64,000 nt of DNA. Source: Janibacter cremeus. GTDB lineage: Bacteria; Actinomycetota; Actinomycetes; Actinomycetales; Dermatophilaceae. The stretch spans positions 3,162,001 to 3,226,000 of the forward strand of contig NZ_JACCAE010000001.1 in NCBI RefSeq assembly GCF_013409205.1. The letters are read 5' to 3'. Below the pieces are notes generated by a model. The model saw only the letters and a list, made by a program, of their open reading frames with translations. It did no database searches and was not told the DNA's origin. Shown here one piece after another: positions 27,569 through 34,781 of this stretch. The position numbers were made by a program, and so were the translations under genes. Every line of letters begins with the position of its first letter. Within the stretch, counting starts at the first letter, position 1.

Positions 27569-28176
27569 CCATGCAGGACAGCACGGGACCCGACATCCTC
27601 GCGACCCGGCTCGACGCCGGGATCGCGGCGTGGGGTGAATTGGCGGCACAGGTCGCGCAACCGGACCTGCGCGAGCGCGCCCGGGCGGCGGGCGGTTCGG
27701 TGCTGGCCGCACTGGCTGCCGGGCACACGCTCCTCGTCGCCGGCAACGGGGGCAGTGCCGCGATCTCCAGCCACATCGCTGCCGAGTTCCTGGGCAAGTG
27801 CGTCGTCGACCGCCACCCGCTGCCGGCCATCAGCCTGGCGGAGTCGCCCGCCTCGCTGACCGCGATCGGCAACGACTACGGCTTCGACGAGGTCTTCGTG
27901 CGCGGGGTGCAGGCCTTCGGCCGGCCGGGTGACGTCCTCCTCGCGATGTCCACCTCGGGTGCGAGCCCCAACATCATCGCCGCCCTGGCGGAGGCACGTT
28001 CGCGAGGTCTGGGCACGATCCTGATGACGGGGGAGAAGGGGGCCGGCCGGGTGGACCTCGCCGACCACCTCCTCGCCGTTCCCTCACGGGAGACGCCACG
28101 GATCCAGGAGGTCCACATGCTGTGGGCGCACTCCTGGTGCGAGGCCGTCGACCACGCGATGCAGGAGCAGGGCTGA
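27565..28176 (+). CDS. gmhA: Sedoheptulose-7-phosphate isomerase
   Basis: 203 residues. The SIS-domain motifs LLVAGNGGSAAISSHIAAEF (about 52-71) and LLAMSTSGASPNIIAAL (about 127-143) match GmhA, and IQEVHMLWAHSWCEAVD near the end carries the His residues of the metal site. It converts sedoheptulose 7-phosphate to D-glycero-D-manno-heptose 7-phosphate, drawing on the pentose phosphate pathway whose tkt and tal genes are also in this window. ATG overlaps the hddA stop. Cytoplasmic tetramer in known family members. Confidence 0.93.
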   Translation: MTMQDSTGPDILATRLDAGIAAWGELAAQVAQPDLRERARAAGGSVLAALAAGHTLLVAGNGGSAAISSHIAAEFLGKCVVDRHPLPAISLAESPASLTAIGNDYGFDEVFVRGVQAFGRPGDVLLAMSTSGASPNIIAALAEARSRGLGTILMTGEKGAGRVDLADHLLAVPSRETPRIQEVHMLWAHSWCEAVDHAMQEQG

Positions 28177-28205
28177 CCCCGCAGCCGTGGTGGTTCGGTC
28201 CGGCG

Positions 28206-28745
28206 GTGATCGACCCCGCCGGGCCCGGGGCCCCCTTCGACCTCGTCCTGCTCGACCGGGACGGGACGCTCAACGTCCGGGTCGAGGACGGGTACGTCAC
28301 CTCACCGGAGGACCTGGTCATGCTGCCGGGCTCCGAGCGTGCCGTCGGGCGGATCACCGCGTCCGGGTGTCGCACCGTCCTGGTGACGAACCAGCGGGGC
28401 ATCGCGCGGGGCCGGATGACCGGTGCGGACCTCGCCTGCGTGCACGCGCGTCTCGCCGAGGAGCTGGCGCTCGGTGGCGGGCGCCTCGACGCCATCGCGG
28501 TGTGCCCCCACCGGGAGGGGGAGTGCGGGTGCCGCAAGCCGCTGGACGGACTCTTCCGTGCTGCGCTTGCTCGGGCTCCCTGGGCGAGCCCGGACAGGTG
28601 CCTGATGATCGGGGACATGCCCGCCGACCTCGAGCCGGCCGCACGTCTTGGGATGCGGACGCTCCGCGTCGGTGGCGCTGTCGGTATCGCCGCAGGTGTC
28701 GCCCGGATTCTCGGGCCGGATTCTGCGGGTGGCGAGCCGTCCTGA
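28206..28745 (+). CDS. gmhB: D-glycero-D-manno-heptose 1,7-bisphosphate 7-phosphatase
   Basis: 179 residues from the GTG at 28206. HAD motif I is LVLLDRDGTLN, motif II lies in VLVTNQRGIARG, the zinc loop is CPHREGECGCRKP and motif IV is MIGDMPADLEPA; all are GmhB hallmarks. It removes the 7-phosphate, leaving heptose 1-phosphate for a guanylyltransferase. Start choice is open: a CTG at 28173 overlaps the gmhA stop as CTGA and has AGGAG 5-6 nt upstream, adding 11 plausible residues (LTPQPWWFGPA); no ATG lies between. The stop overlaps an ATG at 28745. Confidence 0.9.
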   Translation: MIDPAGPGAPFDLVLLDRDGTLNVRVEDGYVTSPEDLVMLPGSERAVGRITASGCRTVLVTNQRGIARGRMTGADLACVHARLAEELALGGGRLDAIAVCPHREGECGCRKPLDGLFRAALARAPWASPDRCLMIGDMPADLEPAARLGMRTLRVGGAVGIAAGVARILGPDSAGGEPS

Positions 28746-28811
28746 TGTCAACAGTGGCGAACGCCACGTCCTCTACGCTGTCCACGGAACGAACCGCGGC
28801 CGGAGAGGTGC

Positions 28812-28817
28812 TACCGT
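28812..28817 (+). promoter_or_regulatory. -10 box for the DUF3068 gene
   Basis: TACCGT lies 35 nt before the GTG at 28853 and gives a leader of about 29 nt that contains AAGGAGG. This suggests the DUF3068 gene has its own promoter besides readthrough from gmhB. Confidence 0.4.
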
Positions 28818-28852
28818 CCGGTAAGTTGTTCAGGCCAAGGAGGGTTTCTCTC

Positions 28853-29851
28853 GTGCGCAAGTTTCTGCTGCCGGCGATCATCATGGGCGTCGGTGCATTC
28901 ATCCTCACCATGGGACTGCTCTTCCGGTTCTATGCCTACCCGAACCTGGCGGTCGTCCCGACCGACCAGAACACGACGTCGGTCATCCAGGATCCTGACG
29001 CGACCTTCTTCGACGCCGACAACGTCAAGCCGGGCTCGGGAGAGCTGACCACGACCGCCCGCATCATCGGTGACCCCGAGGCATCCGAGGCCGCGTCCGA
29101 GGAGACCGGCCGCGACGTCGCGGTGTGGAACATGGGCCAGGTCAGTGACAACAACGGCGACAACATGCCGATGGCCGGCAGCACGTCGGTCATGGTCTTC
29201 GACCGGCACACCGCCGAGGCGATCAACTGCTGTGGTGAGTCCGAGAACGGCGAAGAGGTCGAGCGTGAGGGACTGCTGGTGAAGTTCCCCTTCGACACCA
29301 AGGCCGTCGACACCTACCAGTGGTGGGACGCAACCGTGGGCAAGGCCTTCCCCGTGACGTACGAGGGTGAGGAGACGCTCCAGGGCATGGATCTGTACAA
29401 GTTCACCAGCGAGGTCCCGCTCACCAAGTACACGACGATGGAGCTGCCTGGCTCGCTGTTCGGCGGAGCGCCCTCGGCGCCCGGCGTCGAGGCAGACCGC
29501 TTCTACTCCAACGAGCGCACCTTCTGGGTCGACCCCGTCACGGGTGTCATCATCGACCGCGTCGAGGACCAGCACCAGGAATTCCGTCACGACGGTGAGA
29601 CCGTCAACGCCCTGACGACCACGTCGAGCTTCACCCAGAAGACGGTGGACACGAATGTCGAGGACTACAAGTCGAAGTCCTCGCAGCTGGCGCTGGTGAA
29701 GAACACCCTGCCGGTCATCTTCACCGTCATCGGGCTCGTCCTGCTGCTCGCCGGTCTGGTCATGTCCGTCATCATCGGTCGACGCAAGAACACCGAGGTG
29801 CCGGTCCAGGCCGACGACCGTGGTGACCCGGTCTTCGGCGACCGCGGCTGA
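28853..29851 (+). CDS. DUF3068 ('porin PorA family') membrane protein
   Basis: 332 residues. A basic N-terminus is followed by a membrane helix ([20 protein letters not shown], about 5-24). A ~255-residue extracytoplasmic domain contains the paired Cys [27 protein letters not shown] and [20 protein letters not shown] second helix ([20 protein letters not shown]) precedes a short charged cytoplasmic tail. This two-helix plan is that of DUF3068 proteins, called PorA-like in databases; nothing in the sequence shows a pore. The mycobacterial relative Rv0227c (from memory) is also in a glycosyltransferase neighbourhood. GTG 28853 is chosen for AAGGAGG 9 nt upstream; ATG 28745 is in frame but would put 36 polar residues before the helix. 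Confidence 0.82.
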   Translation: MRKFLLPAIIMGVGAFILTMGLLFRFYAYPNLAVVPTDQNTTSVIQDPDATFFDADNVKPGSGELTTTARIIGDPEASEAASEETGRDVAVWNMGQVSDNNGDNMPMAGSTSVMVFDRHTAEAINCCGESENGEEVEREGLLVKFPFDTKAVDTYQWWDATVGKAFPVTYEGEETLQGMDLYKFTSEVPLTKYTTMELPGSLFGGAPSAPGVEADRFYSNERTFWVDPVTGVIIDRVEDQHQEFRHDGETVNALTTTSSFTQKTVDTNVEDYKSKSSQLALVKNTLPVIFTVIGLVLLLAGLVMSVIIGRRKNTEVPVQADDRGDPVFGDRG

Positions 29852-29861
29852 GGCCACGAGT

Positions 29862-30857
29862 ATGCGTGCAGTCGTCACCGGTGGCGCGGGGTTCCTCGGC
29901 TCCCACCTCTGTGAGCGACTGCTCGCACGTGGCGACGAGGTCATCGCCCTCGACAACTTCGTCACCGGTGATCCGAAGAACGTCGCGCACCTGCGCGACG
30001 ATCCGCACTTCGAACTGCGTCAGGTCGACGTCACCGCGGACGTTCGCGTCGAGGGTGATGTCGACCTGATCCTCCACTTCGCCTCACCGGCGAGTCCGGT
30101 GGACTACCTGCAGCTGCCGATCGAGACCCTCGAGGTCGGCTCGATCGGCACGATGCACGCCCTTTCCCTCGCCCGCGAGAAGGGGGCCCGCTTCGTCCTC
30201 GCCTCGACGTCCGAGGTCTACGGCGACCCGCAGGTGCATCCGCAGCCGGAGAGCTATTGGGGGCACGTCAATCCGGTGGGGCCGCGCGGTGTCTACGACG
30301 AGGCGAAGCGCTTCGGTGAGGCGATGACCCTGGCCCACCGCAACACGCACGGGATCAGCACCGGCATCGTGCGGATATTCAACACCTTCGGTCCGCGGAT
30401 GCGGCCCAACGACGGGCGTGCGATCCCCAACTTCATCCGGCAGTCGCTCGTCGGCGACCCGGTGACCGTGGCCGGTGACGGGTCGCAGACCCGCTCGATC
30501 TGCTTCGTCGACGACCTCGTCGCCGGGATCCTGGCGTTGGCCGACAGCGACCACCCGGGGCCGGTCAACATCGGCAACCCGCACGAGATCTCCATGCGTG
30601 ACCTGGCGGCGTGGATCATCGAGCTGGTCGGATCCTCCTCGACGATCGAGTACATCCCGCGCCCCGTCGACGACCCGACGGTCCGTCAGCCCGACACGAC
30701 CTTGGCCCGGCAACTGCTCGGGTGGCGGCCGGAGGTGGACATCGAGACTGCGCTGCGGTGCACGATCGACTGGTTCCGGTCGCAGTCACAGATGTCGCAC
30801 TTCCCGCAGCCGCCGCTGGATGCGCAGCGGACGACGCACATCCTCGACGTCACCTGA
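29862..30857 (+). CDS. NAD-dependent sugar epimerase/decarboxylase, UDP-glucuronate decarboxylase (UXS)-like
   Basis: 331 residues. [17 protein letters not shown] (about 4-20) is the Rossmann NAD loop; the catalytic triad is in STSEVYGDP and YDEAKR (Y-x-x-x-K). [19 protein letters not shown] and [20 protein letters not shown] match the UDP-xylose synthase subgroup closely, where the usual sequence is YWGNVNPIGPRSCYDEGKR (from memory). The enzyme would convert UDP-glucuronate to UDP-xylose, or act on a related sugar nucleotide. ATG 29862 lies 10 nt after the DUF3068 stop, so the two are co-transcribed. The last residues ([16 protein letters not shown]) are an unusual polar tail. Confidence 0.85.
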   Translation: MRAVVTGGAGFLGSHLCERLLARGDEVIALDNFVTGDPKNVAHLRDDPHFELRQVDVTADVRVEGDVDLILHFASPASPVDYLQLPIETLEVGSIGTMHALSLAREKGARFVLASTSEVYGDPQVHPQPESYWGHVNPVGPRGVYDEAKRFGEAMTLAHRNTHGISTGIVRIFNTFGPRMRPNDGRAIPNFIRQSLVGDPVTVAGDGSQTRSICFVDDLVAGILALADSDHPGPVNIGNPHEISMRDLAAWIIELVGSSSTIEYIPRPVDDPTVRQPDTTLARQLLGWRPEVDIETALRCTIDWFRSQSQMSHFPQPPLDAQRTTHILDVT

Positions 30858-30863
30858 GCGGAC

Positions 30864-31718
30864 TCATCCGTCGGGACACGTGGCGACGAAGATCGCCGTC
30901 CCGGGGAAGTGCTGGCCACGCAGCGGTGACCACCCTCCCCAGACCTGCGAGTTGTCGGCGGGCCACTCCGGCTCGAGCACCGCGCGCAGCACCAGTCCGG
31001 CGTCGATGATCTCGGCGATCCGGTGGCCCATCGTCCTGTGGTGCTCGACATAACTGGCACGATCCCCCTCGTCCTCGACGTAGGGGGTCTCGTCGAAGTA
31101 GGAGGCCGTGGCCGTCAGTCCGGCCGGCCCCGGCACGTCGGGGAAGGCCCAGCGGATCGGGTGCGAGGTGGAGAAGGCGAGTGTCCCCCCGGGCCGCAGG
31201 ACACGGGCCAACTCGGCCATGAGCCCGGCACTGTCCGCGACGAAGGGAGTCGCCCCGTAGGCGGAGAAGACGATGTCGAAGCTGGCATCCGCCAGCCCCA
31301 GCCGCGTGGCATCCGCCTGGAGGAGTTCCGGCGCGGGACCGGGGGAGCGCGCGTCGACCTGTCGCGCGGTGCGCAGCATGCCGCCCGACAGGTCGCTGGA
31401 GACCACTCGTGCACCCTGGGCGGCGCACCACCGACCACCCTGCGCAGCGCCACCACCGAACTCGAGGACATCCGCGCCGCGGAGGACCCCCGGTGGGCCG
31501 AGGACGCACAGCTGCGACTCCGTCCACCCCTCGGGGCCCCAGACCAGCTCGGCATCGCCGAGGAAGTCGCCGTGCTCACGGAGGTAGTCCCCGGCCTCGC
31601 TGTCCCACCAGGAGCGGTTTGCGGCCACCGTCTCGCCGTGACCGCTCTCGCGGCGTGCTACCGCGCTCGTCCCGCCCGACCACCCATCACTCCACCCGTC
31701 CGACCAGCCATCACTCAT
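30864..31718 (-). CDS. Class I SAM-dependent methyltransferase with SDGW repeats at the N-terminus
   Basis: 284 residues. VLEFGGGAAQGGRWCA (about 81-96) is SAM motif I, FDIVFSAYGATPFV is motif II, and LARVLRPGGTLAFSTSHPIRW is motif III. This is the Methyltransf_11 group, often of unknown substrate. Residues 2-14 are SDGWSDGWSDGWS, a short tandem repeat in protein and DNA. The ATG at 31718 has TACGGT ending 6 nt upstream, which favours leaderless transcription; an earlier in-frame codon at 31754 would lie upstream of that box. Divergent from rpsA and convergent with the UXS-like gene (6-nt gap). Confidence 0.8.
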   Translation of the reverse strand: MSDGWSDGWSDGWSGGTSAVARRESGHGETVAANRSWWDSEAGDYLREHGDFLGDAELVWGPEGWTESQLCVLGPPGVLRGADVLEFGGGAAQGGRWCAAQGARVVSSDLSGGMLRTARQVDARSPGPAPELLQADATRLGLADASFDIVFSAYGATPFVADSAGLMAELARVLRPGGTLAFSTSHPIRWAFPDVPGPAGLTATASYFDETPYVEDEGDRASYVEHHRTMGHRIAEIIDAGLVLRAVLEPEWPADNSQVWGGWSPLRGQHFPGTAIFVATCPDG

Positions 31719-31724
31719 GCACGG

Positions 31725-31730
31725 ACCGTA
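31725..31730 (-). promoter_or_regulatory. -10 box of the methyltransferase gene, leaderless type
   Basis: On the reverse strand TACGGT is followed by 6 nt and then the ATG at 31718. Confidence 0.45.
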
Positions 31731-31767
31731 GCCCGGATCGGGTTTTGCCCACACGGCCGGCGACGAC

Positions 31768-31839
31768 TAGCATGAGAAGGCACTTTTGTGTGTCCATCTG
31801 TCCGTACGATCAATTGTCCACAATCGGAGTTCCTACTAC
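31768..31839 (+). promoter_or_regulatory. rpsA promoter and AT-rich leader
   Basis: TAGCAT (31768-31773) is a good -10. The ~60-nt leader is clearly richer in A/T than its surroundings, contains the small inverted repeat ATTGT-CC-ACAAT, and ends with GGAG 10 nt before the rpsA ATG. Low structure and A/T content suit S1 mRNA, which in other bacteria is autoregulated at its leader. Confidence 0.45.
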
Positions 31840-33360
31840 ATGACTGCCAGCACGGTCGACACGACCGCCCCTCAGATCGCCGTCAACGACATCGGCTCTG
31901 AGGAAGATCTTCTCGCCGCCATCGACGCCACGATCAAGGACTTCAACGATGGCGACATCGTCGAGGGCCACATCGTCAAGGTCGACCGCGACGAGGTGCT
32001 CCTCGACATCGGCTACAAGACCGAGGGCGTCATCCCCTCGCGCGAGCTGTCCATCAAGCACGATGTCGACCCCGCCGAGATCGTCGCCGTCGGCGACGAG
32101 GTCGAGGCCCTCGTCCTCCAGAAGGAGGACAAGGAAGGTCGCCTGATCCTGTCCAAGAAGCGCGCTCAGTACGAGCGTGCCTGGGGCACCATCGAGAAGA
32201 TCAAGGAAGAGGACGGCGTCGTCACCGGCACCGTCATCGAGGTCGTCAAGGGTGGTCTCATCCTCGACATCGGCCTGCGTGGCTTCCTTCCCGCCTCCCT
32301 GGTGGAGATGCGCCGCGTCCGCGATCTCCAGCCGTACGTCGGCAAGGAGATCGAGGCCAAGATCATCGAGCTCGACAAGAACCGCAACAACGTCGTGCTC
32401 TCGCGGCGTGCGTGGCTGGAGCAGACGCAGTCCGAGGTGCGCACCACCTTCCTCAAGGAACTGCAGAAGGGCCAGGTCCGCACGGGCGTCGTCTCCTCGA
32501 TCGTCAACTTCGGTGCCTTCGTGGACCTGGGTGGCGTCGACGGTCTCGTCCACGTCTCCGAGCTGTCCTGGAAGCACATCGACCACCCGTCCGAGGTCGT
32601 CGAGGTCGGCGACGAGGTCACGGTCGAGGTCCTGGACGTCGACATGGACCGCGAGCGCGTCTCCCTGTCGCTCAAGGCGACGCAGGAGGACCCGTGGCAG
32701 CACTTCGCCCGGACCCACGCGATCGGTCAGGTCGTCCCGGGCAAGGTCACCAAGCTCGTCCCCTTCGGTGCGTTCGTGCGTGTCGAGGACGGCATCGAGG
32801 GCCTGGTCCACATCTCCGAGCTGGCCGAGCGCCACGTCGAGCTGCCCGAGCAGGTCGTCAACGTCGGTCAGGAGATCTTCGTCAAGGTCATCGACATCGA
32901 CCTCGAGCGTCGCCGCATCTCGCTGAGCCTGAAGCAGGCCAACGAGGACGGCGCCAACCTCACCGAGTTCGACCCGACCCTCTACGGCATGGCCGCGGAG
33001 TACGACGAGCAGGGGAACTACAAGTACCCCGAGGGCTTCGACTCCGAGACCAATGAGTGGCTCGAGGGCTACGAGGCGCAGCGTGAGGCGTGGGAGAAGC
33101 AGTACGCCGACGCGCACGCCCGCTGGGAGGCGCACCGCGCCCAGATGGAGAAGGCCGCGGCCGACGACGCCGCTGCCGCCGAGGGTGGCGACGACGTCGC
33201 GACCACCTCGTACAGCTCCGACAGCAGCAGCAGTAGCACCAGCAGCACTCCCGCCCCGAGCAGCGCCGGCGCAGCGGCCCCCGCCGCGCCGACCAACGAG
33301 GGCACGCTGGCCTCGGACGAGGCGCTGGCCGCGCTTCGGGAGAAGCTCACGGGCAACTGA
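31840..33360 (+). CDS. rpsA: 30S ribosomal protein S1
   Basis: 506 residues, normal for actinobacterial S1 with four S1 repeats, at about 36-105 (VEGHIVKVDRDEVLLDIGYK), 123-192, 207-278 (RTGVVSSIVNFGAFVDLGG) and 295-365 (PGKVTKLVPFGAFVRVEDG). The C-terminal ~140 residues are acidic then Ser/Ala/Pro-rich, ending LASDEALAALREKLTGN, a tail typical of this group. S1 binds mRNA on the small subunit and helps initiation on structured leaders. ATG 31840 has GGAG upstream. A strong terminator follows 15 nt after the stop. Confidence 0.97.
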   Translation: MTASTVDTTAPQIAVNDIGSEEDLLAAIDATIKDFNDGDIVEGHIVKVDRDEVLLDIGYKTEGVIPSRELSIKHDVDPAEIVAVGDEVEALVLQKEDKEGRLILSKKRAQYERAWGTIEKIKEEDGVVTGTVIEVVKGGLILDIGLRGFLPASLVEMRRVRDLQPYVGKEIEAKIIELDKNRNNVVLSRRAWLEQTQSEVRTTFLKELQKGQVRTGVVSSIVNFGAFVDLGGVDGLVHVSELSWKHIDHPSEVVEVGDEVTVEVLDVDMDRERVSLSLKATQEDPWQHFARTHAIGQVVPGKVTKLVPFGAFVRVEDGIEGLVHISELAERHVELPEQVVNVGQEIFVKVIDIDLERRRISLSLKQANEDGANLTEFDPTLYGMAAEYDEQGNYKYPEGFDSETNEWLEGYEAQREAWEKQYADAHARWEAHRAQMEKAAADDAAAAEGGDDVATTSYSSDSSSSSTSSTPAPSSAGAAAPAAPTNEGTLASDEALAALREKLTGN

Positions 33361-33374
33361 CCCGACAGCACCCC

Positions 33375-33415
33375 ACGAAGGGGGCGTCGCACCAATGGTG
33401 CGACGCCCCCTTCGT
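33375..33415. terminator. Bidirectional intrinsic terminator, 19-bp stem
   Basis: A perfect 19-bp stem (33375-33393 and 33397-33415) with an AAT loop lies between convergent rpsA and the CNNM gene; its last base is in the latter's stop codon. No T-run. Confidence 0.85.
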
Positions 33416-34719
33416 CATGGGCGGGGTGGTCCCTCGACGGCAGTGACCCGCAGGCGAGCCACACGACGGCCGTCGACAGAGAGGACCTCCAGGCGCTGCC
33501 CGGCGACTTCCACGACGTCACCCGCCCTGGCCAAGCGGCCGAGTCGCGACATGACGAGACCGCCGGCCGTGTCCACGTCCTCGTCGGAGACGTCGGCACC
33601 GATCAGGTCGGACAACTCCTCGACGTTGAGCGACCCGTCCACGACGAGGCTCTCCCCGCTGCGGCGGGTCGCGTCCTCCGGGTCGGAGCCCGTGTCGTGC
33701 TCGTCATAGATCTCACCGACGAACTCCTCGACGAGGTCCTCCGTGGTGACCAGCCCGCTGGTGCCGCCGTACTCGTCGACGACGAGTGCGAGGGGCTGCT
33801 GCTCGGACCGGAGGCGGGAGAGCGCCGGGAGGACCTCGAGGCTGTCGGGCAGCGCGAGGATGGTCCGGGCGAGATCCCGGACACGGGTGGTGTCCTCCCG
33901 TGTCGACGGCGGCAGAAGCAGGTCGCGGATGTGCACGAAGCCGACCACGTCATCGACGTCCGTGCCCGTGACGGGGAAGCGCGAGTGGGGGAGGTCACGC
34001 ACGTGCTCCAGGGCCTGGTCGAGCGTGAGGTCCGCCTCGAGGAACTGCACGTCCGTGCGCGGGCGCATCACGCGGGTCAGCGAACGCTCGCCGGCCCGGA
34101 AGACGTCAGTGAGGATGCGCCGGGGGTAGGGACGCAGTCCCTGGTGGCCCTCGATGAGGTCACGGATCTCCTCCGGGGTCATCTCCTCCTCCGACGCCGA
34201 GGAGTTGCCACCGACGAGCCGGACGACGGCGTTGGTGGAGGCCGAGAGCAACCAGATGACCGGCCGGACCACTGTGGCGAAGAGCTGCAGCGGCCTCCCG
34301 AGGACCCGGGTGAAGGCCAGGTTGTTCTGCATGGCCAGACGTTTGGGCACCAGCTCGCCGAAGACGAGCGAGAGGTAGGCGATCAGCAGGGTCATCGCCA
34401 CGAGGGCGAGGGTGGCAGCGGCAGCCTCGGGAACGCCCACTGCGACGAGACCCGGCACGAGGTCCGGGGCGATCGTCGAGCCACCATAGGCCGAGGAGAA
34501 GAAGCCGGCCACGGTCACGCCGATCTGCACGGCGGAGAGGAACTGGTTGGGGTTGCGCACCAGGCCGGCGAGCCGCTGCCCGCGCTCACCCCCCTCCTCG
34601 AGGGCACGGACCTGCCCCTCGCGCAGGGTCACGATGGCCATCTCCGTGGCGGCGAACACGCCACCGACGAGAACGAAGACCATGACGAGCAGGAGGTTGA
34701 CGAGTGTCTGGGAGTCCAC
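33415..34719 (-). CDS. CNNM/CorC-type hemolysin family protein (DUF21, CBS pair, transporter-associated domain)
   Basis: 434 residues. The DUF21 membrane domain occupies residues 1 to about 190 with three or four helices (LLLVMVFVLVGGVFAATEMA, LVAMTLLIAYLSLVFGELVP). Two CBS repeats follow (VMRPRTDVQFLEADLTLDQA and LEVLPALSRLRSEQQPLALV), then a CorC_HlyC domain at about 345-430. Relatives are linked to Mg2+/Co2+ export or sensing; 'hemolysin' is a legacy name. The GTG at 34719 has reverse-strand TAGCGT 6 nt upstream, so it is probably leaderless and divergent from coaE. It ends at the rpsA terminator. Confidence 0.92.
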   Translation of the reverse strand: MDSQTLVNLLLVMVFVLVGGVFAATEMAIVTLREGQVRALEEGGERGQRLAGLVRNPNQFLSAVQIGVTVAGFFSSAYGGSTIAPDLVPGLVAVGVPEAAAATLALVAMTLLIAYLSLVFGELVPKRLAMQNNLAFTRVLGRPLQLFATVVRPVIWLLSASTNAVVRLVGGNSSASEEEMTPEEIRDLIEGHQGLRPYPRRILTDVFRAGERSLTRVMRPRTDVQFLEADLTLDQALEHVRDLPHSRFPVTGTDVDDVVGFVHIRDLLLPPSTREDTTRVRDLARTILALPDSLEVLPALSRLRSEQQPLALVVDEYGGTSGLVTTEDLVEEFVGEIYDEHDTGSDPEDATRRSGESLVVDGSLNVEELSDLIGADVSDEDVDTAGGLVMSRLGRLARAGDVVEVAGQRLEVLSVDGRRVARLRVTAVEGPPRP

Positions 34720-34725
34720 GCGTCG

Positions 34726-34774
34726 ACGCTACCCACGAGGCGCGCACCTGTCGCGGATCGAGCGCGGCTAGGAT
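34726..34774. promoter_or_regulatory. Divergent leaderless promoters for the CNNM gene and coaE
   Basis: Reverse-strand TAGCGT (34726-34731) lies 6 nt before GTG 34719; forward TAGGAT (34769-34774) lies 7 nt before ATG 34782. Neither start has a Shine-Dalgarno. Confidence 0.5.
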
Positions 34775-34781
34775 CGCCGGC

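Noticed and set aside
28187..28852. Upstream extension of the DUF3068 gene
   Set aside because: Most of it lies inside gmhB in another frame; a Shine-Dalgarno and -10 box support GTG 28853.
28853..29851. Calling the DUF3068 protein a porin
   Set aside because: The sequence shows two helices and one soluble domain; nothing indicates a beta-barrel or an oligomeric pore.
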